Of a stretch of DNA of 64,000 bases, positions 58,778 through 64,000 are shown piece after piece. This stretch comes from UA16 sp002292325 (GTDB lineage: Bacteria; Bacteroidota; Bacteroidia; Flavobacteriales_D; Sanyastnellaceae). The stretch spans positions 1 to 64,000 of the forward strand of contig CALSRC010000010.1 of the NCBI GenBank assembly GCA_943788645.1, in the 5' to 3' direction. Within the stretch, counting starts at the first letter, position 1, and each line of letters opens with the position of its first letter. The position numbers and the translations under genes are program-made. Below the pieces are notes generated by a model, which made no database searches, was not told the DNA's origin, and was given only the letters and a program-made list of their open reading frames with translations.

Positions 58778-59737
58778 TTAGAATGGCAGCGTCGCTGACA
58801 CCCAAGGCGCAGCGAAACCGAAATCAGCTGTTTTGACGCCGACGATTCCATAATCCCACAACCAACCATTGCGCGGACTCAGGTTCCGGACCCCCATCGA
58901 GACAATAACAACATTTCGATTTTGGTTCCCGAAATTCGAGTTCGGCAAATAGTAGTAAGTGAGATTGGCCCCCGTAACCAGCGTCGAATATTGGTAATTG
59001 TTGATGAAGTAATTCTCGGTAATAAACCATCGGTTCTCCCCAATTTGAGTCATCCCGCTAACACTCAAAAGCAAGGGCCGGACATAATTTTGTTCGTACT
59101 CGGTCACCGTATATTGCGCGTAGCCTGCCCCCCCGGTGGTGTCCATTGAGTAGGCTGTGGCTTGAATTCCGGTTTCAATCTTCGAACCCGTTCCCAAGTT
59201 GATGGTGATGTTTCGATCATCCGTTCCCCACGTGATGTTTCCAAAAATGAGTCCGATTGGTCGTTCCAATCCGCCGTAATAATCTGAAAAGCCGATGCCT
59301 CCGCAAGAAACATGCACATTTGGAGCGAGACTTTTGCCTATTTTCAGGGTACCCCCTGCACCCACGAATGAGATGAGACCTCCTAGTGTTAGATTATCAT
59401 TGATGCCCAAGCTGACTGAATTCAAAGCAATATTGCTCTGGAAATAACCTTCACCTTTCTTCAATTGAATTCCAGACGGAGCGAAAAAGTATCGACTTGA
59501 TTGGGGGTTGATTGCCAACGACCGACCCATATTTGATTTAGATAGCCTTGCAAAAGTATTTCCATCCATTTCAATCAGTCCTTTGACTAAGTACTTCGGA
59601 ATGAGCACCTCCCCCAAATCGGGCATTTTTAACCGGATCTCGGATTCGTTCATGGAGCGCAGCTCTCCCATCCGAGTCGAACCATCGTGCATGAATAACC
59701 GCACGTAAGAAACTTTCTCATCTCTCAGAATCTCCAT
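58778..59737 (-). CDS. Beta-barrel-like hypothetical protein, N-terminus doubtful
   Basis: A 319-residue frame from ATG 59737. The first 70 residues form a small SH3-like unit typical of Bacteroidota envelope proteins (YVRLFMHDGSTRMGELRSM, KMPDLGEVLIPKYLVKGL); the rest alternates as an outer-membrane barrel (GYFQSNIALNSVSLGINDN, LTLGGLISFVGAGGTLKIG) and ends APWVSATLPF with a C-terminal aromatic. No signal peptide is in frame. A frame just upstream (ATG 59791 region) carries a possible one, ending PVFGQ, so the true N-terminus may be cut off by indels. No family recognised beyond this. Confidence 0.7.
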   Translation of the reverse strand: MEILRDEKVSYVRLFMHDGSTRMGELRSMNESEIRLKMPDLGEVLIPKYLVKGLIEMDGNTFARLSKSNMGRSLAINPQSSRYFFAPSGIQLKKGEGYFQSNIALNSVSLGINDNLTLGGLISFVGAGGTLKIGKSLAPNVHVSCGGIGFSDYYGGLERPIGLIFGNITWGTDDRNITINLGTGSKIETGIQATAYSMDTTGGAGYAQYTVTEYEQNYVRPLLLSVSGMTQIGENRWFITENYFINNYQYSTLVTGANLTYYYLPNSNFGNQNRNVVIVSMGVRNLSPRNGWLWDYGIVGVKTADFGFAAPWVSATLPF

Positions 59738-59887
59738 TCGTTTCTTGTCCAAAAACTGGGCTTATCATGGAAAAAATTCCAAAAAAGACATACCGTGCAT
59801 ATTAAGCGCATGCTCATAAATCAAAGGGTGAATAAAAATTAAAGGTAGAATAAAAGTCGAACTTCAAATAGGTAGCCCAAGACCCCA

Positions 59888-60865
59888 TCACTGATGACTT
59901 TGAACCGTGCGGATAAGTGCCTCGCGGAAAGCCGTCAATTCTACGCCCAATTCTTCTGTCGACTTTTGAGCACTGACCTCCCAGTGGTAATTGCCTCGGC
60001 GCACCCACTCTGTGGTTAGATCCGGACGCCGACCACGCATACGAGCGACAAATGCATGAAAGCGTGCAAAGGCCATTTGCAACCAAATGGGGGCAACCAC
60101 CATTCGGTGATGTTGCCCACTTACATCCGACAATACCTCGAAGAATTCTCCATAAGACATGTTATGGCCCGCAAGCAAATAATTGCTTCCAGCTCGGCCA
60201 TTTTCCATGGCAAGCAAATGGCCTTGAACCACATCGCCGACATAGACGTAGTTCCCTTTCCAATGACGTCCGCCGGGGATCAATCGCCAATTGCCGTGGA
60301 TGTATCGCTTGATCATCAGGGAAACCGATGCAGGCTCGCCCCAGAGATAAGGCCCGAAGACACGGGTCGGACTGACCAATACAACGTGCATTCCCTCTTC
60401 AAGCACATGGCGAAGTACCACCAGATCAGAAGCAGCTTTAGATGCTTCGTAAGCATTGAAGTAGTTGAGGTCGCGTGGTTTTTGTTCTGACACTTCTCCG
60501 GTGACAGAAGGACCGAAAACACCTCCACTGGAGGTGACAACGGTCCGCTTTATGCCGGCTGATTTTGCAGCCTTCAGGACGGTGTCCGTGCCGTGCGCAT
60601 TGACATTGAAATAGGTCTCCGATTGCTTTTCCCACACGGTAGCGCACGCCGCCATGTGATACAATTCCTGACAACCCTCGAAGGCTGCTATCAATCCTGG
60701 TTCATCTTGCAGATCCGCCTTTACGCACTCAACGCCCCATGCTTGCATTGGCTTCGCCTTGTCTGGATTTCGAACTACCGCTACGACATGATGACCGGCA
60801 TCAACAAGAGCCCGGATTAAATGCGCTCCAATAAACCCTGTACCGCCTGTAATGGCAACTTTCAT
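59888..60865 (-). CDS. NAD-dependent epimerase/dehydratase (extended SDR)
   Basis: A 325-residue extended SDR starting MKVAITGGTGFIGAHLIRALV (NAD loop GGTGFIG). The catalytic pair is in YEASKAASDLVVL (YxxxK), with the Ser in TSSGGVFGP, and PTRVFGP and YVGDVVQGHLLA are the usual C-terminal signatures. It is likely to oxidise or reduce a 3-hydroxy group on a nucleotide sugar, a steroid-like molecule or a lipid; members resembling dihydroflavonol reductases and ceramide-pathway reductases share the layout. Start is four bases from the CPBP gene stop, and it is the last gene of that operon. Confidence 0.9.
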   Translation of the reverse strand: MKVAITGGTGFIGAHLIRALVDAGHHVVAVVRNPDKAKPMQAWGVECVKADLQDEPGLIAAFEGCQELYHMAACATVWEKQSETYFNVNAHGTDTVLKAAKSAGIKRTVVTSSGGVFGPSVTGEVSEQKPRDLNYFNAYEASKAASDLVVLRHVLEEGMHVVLVSPTRVFGPYLWGEPASVSLMIKRYIHGNWRLIPGGRHWKGNYVYVGDVVQGHLLAMENGRAGSNYLLAGHNMSYGEFFEVLSDVSGQHHRMVVAPIWLQMAFARFHAFVARMRGRRPDLTTEWVRRGNYHWEVSAQKSTEELGVELTAFREALIRTVQSHQ

Positions 60866-60869
60866 GGTC

Positions 60870-61595
60870 CTATTGTTTTTTCCATTTCATTTCAGGATGG
60901 CGCATGAAGCGCACCGTTGAATTGGTCCAAGCCATAAAGATGTGTACCAGGATTGCCGGCCACAAACTCGTCGTTTGCAGAGTGACCCAACATAGCAAAA
61001 ACCCAAGAGGAATCGCACCGATGGCCTCGTCCCGACCTTTGGGAATGTGCGTGGCTGAGTACAAAACCGTGTTGACCGCAACCGCGGACCAAGCTCCCAT
61101 GGTTTCCGTGAGCGGGAACAATAAGACACCTCGAAACATAAATTCATATCCCGCCAAATACAATGCCCATCCAAGCCAATTCACCATCATCATGCCCATC
61201 GTCCATTCCTTGGCTTGCATCTGGGGGTATTGGGGATCAAACTTTCTTGCACCCAACCAAGCTACTGCAACAACCACAACGCCAAGTCCAAGCGTCCATT
61301 TCCAAATCGCGGTGCTGTGTTCCGATGGCCAACGCAACCCTAAGTCTGCGGGATTCCAACCTAAGACACTCCACATAACGATTGCAGGGATCACTCCCAT
61401 GGTAAAAAAACCCCACGCCTTGACGCTAAAAATGTGCCAGAGGCAAGCGGGATCGTGCGGCATTGATCGATGAAATCGAGCCTTCAATCCTTCGCCGTGA
61501 AACACAAACCAGAACGCCAAAAACCCAGTCAATGAGAGAGTCAGCGGAAGAACAGAAATCCAATCAAGGTGTGACAAAGGGGGAATAAGGCTCAT
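60870..61595 (-). CDS. CPBP-type intramembrane protease-like protein
   Basis: A 241-residue membrane protein with about seven helices. The conserved motif is LAGYEFMFRGVLLFPL: the second Glu and the Arg of the usual EExxxR are there, but the first Glu is Tyr. The His motifs follow at LYSATHIPKG and VHIFMAWTN. CPBP members include Rce1 prenyl proteases, bacteriocin-immunity proteins and pseudo-enzymes, so activity is uncertain. Its start overlaps the SDR stop as ATGA, and the epimerase gene follows four bases after its stop: one operon. Confidence 0.87.
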   Translation of the reverse strand: MSLIPPLSHLDWISVLPLTLSLTGFLAFWFVFHGEGLKARFHRSMPHDPACLWHIFSVKAWGFFTMGVIPAIVMWSVLGWNPADLGLRWPSEHSTAIWKWTLGLGVVVVAVAWLGARKFDPQYPQMQAKEWTMGMMMVNWLGWALYLAGYEFMFRGVLLFPLTETMGAWSAVAVNTVLYSATHIPKGRDEAIGAIPLGFLLCWVTLQTTSLWPAILVHIFMAWTNSTVRFMRHPEMKWKKQ

Positions 61596-62407
61596 GCAAT
61601 TTTCGTTTTTTTCTTCTTTGTTTTGAGGTAATTATAAACCGCCAAGCCGGTTGTCCATGGCCTCGGGAATACACGGAGCATGCCCAGTGTAAGCCAATTC
61701 TTAAACCCTGGAATGACCACAGCTTTTCTTTCCAATGTCCTTTTGACGCTCTCTTCAGCGACCGTCTTGGTGGTCATGGCACTCACACGCGATAAGGCTG
61801 AGCCGTGCTTCAATTGATCGATGACGACTTTATTGGTCAGCATGGCCCCGGGTTGAATGACTGTAACATTCACGCCAAACTGCTTCATTTCACTGCGCAG
61901 TCCCAGACTGAATGACTTAACAAATGCTTTCGAGGCGCTGTAAATACTCTTAAATGGCATCGGGAAGTTGGCTGCCATGCTCGATACATTCATAACATGG
62001 CCTTCACCTCGGGCGATCATATCCGGAAGAAATTCCCTGCACATCTCCACTGTCGTTTTCATATTCAGCTCCATCATCAACCGGTTGCTCGCATGATCTG
62101 AATTCTGAAATTCAGAAATTCCCCCAGCACCGACATTGTTGACAAGAAACACAACCTGTCCTCCACGTTCTTCCACCTGCTGCTTCAAGACCGTTGCACA
62201 GTTTGCAACCGACAAGTCCAACTCAATGCCCAAACCAATAACCCCGTGATAACGGGCAATGGAATCTACCACGGTTTCTACATTATCGCCCGGGCGAGAA
62301 ACCGCTACGAGGTTAAACTTTCTTTTTGCCAGAGACTCTAAAATCGACCGACCCAAACCAGATGCCGCACCTGTAACTAGTGCAAAATCATTGGAAGAAT
62401 TCATCAT
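61592..62407 (-). CDS. Short-chain dehydrogenase/reductase
   Basis: A 271-residue classical SDR. The cofactor loop is ALVTGAASGLGRSILESLA, then the NNVGAGG strand, and the catalytic SSM ... YSASKAFVKSF (Ser, YxxxK). A helical C-terminal tail (GMLRVFPRPWTTGLAVYNYLKTKKKKTKIA) suggests membrane association, seen in 3-ketosphinganine-reductase- and oleoyl-type SDRs. ATG 62407 is preferred (62404 alternative); the frame is open to 62428. It starts the SDR-CPBP-epimerase operon and ends with the ATGA overlap to CPBP. Lipid or fatty-acyl reduction is a guess. Confidence 0.87.
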   Translation of the reverse strand: MMNSSNDFALVTGAASGLGRSILESLAKRKFNLVAVSRPGDNVETVVDSIARYHGVIGLGIELDLSVANCATVLKQQVEERGGQVVFLVNNVGAGGISEFQNSDHASNRLMMELNMKTTVEMCREFLPDMIARGEGHVMNVSSMAANFPMPFKSIYSASKAFVKSFSLGLRSEMKQFGVNVTVIQPGAMLTNKVVIDQLKHGSALSRVSAMTTKTVAEESVKRTLERKAVVIPGFKNWLTLGMLRVFPRPWTTGLAVYNYLKTKKKKTKIA

Positions 62408-62429
62408 GAACGTTGAAATAATCGGCAAG

Positions 62430-64000
62430 TTAGCGCATCACCGCAACCCAGCCAATTTGAGTCTCGGTATTTACGGATGCAGCTTCCTCCGATCCCCAAC
62501 GAAACGTCAAGCGGTAATTGTAAACGGTATTATCCACGTAGTAATCTCCTGATGAAGAAGGGCCCTCGTTTTCACCATGCCACTGAAAATTCGGGTCATT
62601 TGATTGGTACACCCGGTACCCCCAACGGTCATAGATCTTGATCTCAAAATCGTAAATCGGACAGGAAGTGTGAATACTCAACACCTCATTGACCACATCT
62701 CCATCGGGCGTTATTGCATTGGGAACAAAGACGTCACAAGGGCAATCTTCTCCGATGACTGAAAAATCAAAGTCGATTTCAAATGTCGACTCAACTGTGC
62801 AGCCTGCGGCATCTTCAACCGCTACCTCATAGCTTCCCACGGGAAGGAACGAAAACACACCGGCGGTGGATTCCTCTTCACCATTGAGCATAAACGAAAC
62901 TGGCGCCACCGCTCCATTGGCTTGCGCGCGAATGGATCCGTTGTCAAACCATGTGCAGTTCACATTGTTTTTTTCCGTGAAACTGATCGTGAGGTTACTT
63001 TCATTCATGACCACTGCCTCAACGGTTCCTTCGCAACCCGTTGCGTTCATCGCTAAAACATTGAATGTACCCCCGTGCAATCCTGAAAACATTCCGTCCA
63101 GCGACCATGTGGACCCTCCGTCTAAGCTATATTGGAAAGGTGTCGGTTCGTCCGCAAGCACTTCCAAAAATCCTGTTCCGTCACTGCAATATTCATCCAA
63201 CACTTGCACCACATTCAAAACCGGATGATCCCGTTCCAATTCTATGGTTTGAACCACTTCGCAGCCGTTTTGATCCGAAACGGTGATGTTGTAAGTGCCT
63301 TCTAACAAGCCATTAAAGGCATTGCCCGTGGCATTTGGCCCCGGTGAGCATACATATGCGTAAGGTTCTTCCCCACCTTCCGCAAAAACCGCAATGCTCC
63401 CGTCGTTTCCAGAACAGCTTTCATCTGCAAGGGTGAAGCTCGCATCAAATCCAATGCACAGCGTTTCTTGGCAAGAGCTGACCGCGTTGGTAAGCAAATT
63501 TTGGAGACTGTTTTCGACATAGGTCTCCATTCGGTTCACTTGCCCTTCAGAAAACATAAACAAGCAAGCATCGTCACAGTAATCCATGTAGGAAGGCCAC
63601 AAGATGGGCTGGGTGCAATTGACAATGGTTTGGCCTGCTGGACAACCAAACTGAGGTCCATCCGTGACCGGTGTATCGGTTACATCGTCCGTGCTAGCGC
63701 ACCCGCCCCCGCCCCACGGATGTTCCAGAAGCAAATAATGACCGACCTCGTGGGTGATGGTTCGTCCCATGTTAAAGGCCGGACTGATGGCATTGCCCCC
63801 GCATGAAACGCTTCCAAAGTAGGCCGGATCGCACGTCACACCATCGCCGTTGCCATTGCCCCCGTATGGAGAGTACCCCAAGGTTCCGCCACCGATGGGC
63901 CGCACCCAAAAGTTCAGGTATCCGGTCCAATTGGCGTCTTGATCGTTCTGGTCGTTGTCCACTTCATCGACTGTCACAGCATAATCACCATCGTTCAAGT
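62430..64000 (-). CDS. Second M43 metalloprotease with gliding-type T9SS domain, N-terminus beyond the right edge
   Basis: The last 523 or so residues of a secreted protease. The catalytic site is THEVGHYLLLEHPWGGGGC with the Met-turn SYMDYCDDACLFMF, as in cytophagalysins. Three SprB-like Ig repeats follow (FTLADESCSGNDGSIAVFAEGGEEPYAY; YCSDGTGFLEVLADEPTPFQYSLDGG; NNVNCTWFDNGSIRAQANGAVAP), each with the Cys and Gly pattern of that family, and the type B sorting domain closes it (VFVPNAITPDGDVVNEVLSIH, IKIYDRWGYRVYQ). The signal peptide lies outside the window. It is the neighbour of the SDR operon, with 22 bases between. Confidence 0.9.
   Translation of the reverse strand, partial: LNDGDYAVTVDEVDNDQNDQDANWTGYLNFWVRPIGGGTLGYSPYGGNGNGDGVTCDPAYFGSVSCGGNAISPAFNMGRTITHEVGHYLLLEHPWGGGGCASTDDVTDTPVTDGPQFGCPAGQTIVNCTQPILWPSYMDYCDDACLFMFSEGQVNRMETYVENSLQNLLTNAVSSCQETLCIGFDASFTLADESCSGNDGSIAVFAEGGEEPYAYVCSPGPNATGNAFNGLLEGTYNITVSDQNGCEVVQTIELERDHPVLNVVQVLDEYCSDGTGFLEVLADEPTPFQYSLDGGSTWSLDGMFSGLHGGTFNVLAMNATGCEGTVEAVVMNESNLTISFTEKNNVNCTWFDNGSIRAQANGAVAPVSFMLNGEEESTAGVFSFLPVGSYEVAVEDAAGCTVESTFEIDFDFSVIGEDCPCDVFVPNAITPDGDVVNEVLSIHTSCPIYDFEIKIYDRWGYRVYQSNDPNFQWHGENEGPSSSGDYYVDNTVYNYRLTFRWGSEEAASVNTETQIGWVAVMR

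Overview
The window looks like a chromosomal segment of a member of the Bacteroidota, most likely a marine Flavobacteriales of moderate GC. The evidence is: several type IX secretion (T9SS) C-terminal sorting domains (PNP...G type and the gliding-motility-associated type), a TonB-dependent receptor with a carboxypeptidase-regulatory-like domain, CotH/LTD and cytophagalysin-type secreted proteins, DUF3467, BatA-type and DUF7033 proteins, and promoters with the Bacteroidota -7 box TAnnTTTG. I see no phage, insertion sequence, CRISPR array, tRNA or rRNA.

Layout. 0-5 kb: electron transfer flavoprotein (etfA partial, etfB), divergent from pyruvate dehydrogenase E1 beta and a membrane pyrophosphatase (frameshifted). 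4.4-7.6 kb: two unrecognised exported proteins. 7.8-12.7 kb, minus strand: deoxynucleoside kinase, GH3-like adenylating enzyme, cysteine desulfurase, phosphoglucosamine mutase. 12.8-18.4 kb, plus strand: a tight run of TPR protein, phosphosulfolactate synthase homologue, rhodanese, DUF368 lipid-carrier transporter, aroE, murQ and a hypothetical gene, with an envelope-precursor and recycling flavour. 18.5-22.6 kb: DUF2400 protein, BatA-domain protein, dihydroorotase-like protein lacking the metal-binding HxH. 22.6-28.4 kb, minus strand: DUF3467, a possible 21-codon gene, HAD phosphatase, small membrane protein, uracil phosphoribosyltransferase, polysaccharide-deacetylase-like protein, UDP-GlcNAc 2-epimerase, RadC, ribosomal protein S20.

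28.7-32.4 kb: a broken-frame but recognisable giant exported protein that joins FG-GAP/ASPIC repeats to a vanadium-dependent haloperoxidase and a dockerin-like tail. 32.4-39.4 kb, minus strand: a translationally coupled sugar operon (YjbR-like, SSS sodium symporter, GHMP sugar kinase, nucleotidyltransferase fused to CutC, GH20 hexosaminidase lipoprotein). 39.5-45.5 kb, plus strand: a secreted LTD protein, a TonB receptor and a secreted phospholipase-D-like enzyme, probably one scavenging operon. 45.5-55.8 kb: a gliding-type T9SS protein, a MauG-like di-haem peroxidase, a PqqB-like metallo-beta-lactamase lipoprotein, an M43 metalloprotease carrying twelve 72-nt coding repeats, and a CotH-kinase surface protein. 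55.8-64 kb: hypothetical exported proteins, a pirin, an SDR/CPBP/epimerase operon and a second, partial, M43 protease.

At least eight single-base indels, nearly all in or beside short homopolymer runs, interrupt four otherwise well-conserved genes (hppA, haloperoxidase, MauG-like, PqqB-like). They look more like consensus errors of an unpolished assembly than decay. The most original points are the nucleotidyltransferase-CutC fusion inside a glycan operon, the FG-GAP/haloperoxidase fusion, the cluster of TAnnTTTG boxes 4-7 nt before start codons (suggesting near-leaderless mRNAs), and the PqqB-like plus MauG-like exported pair.
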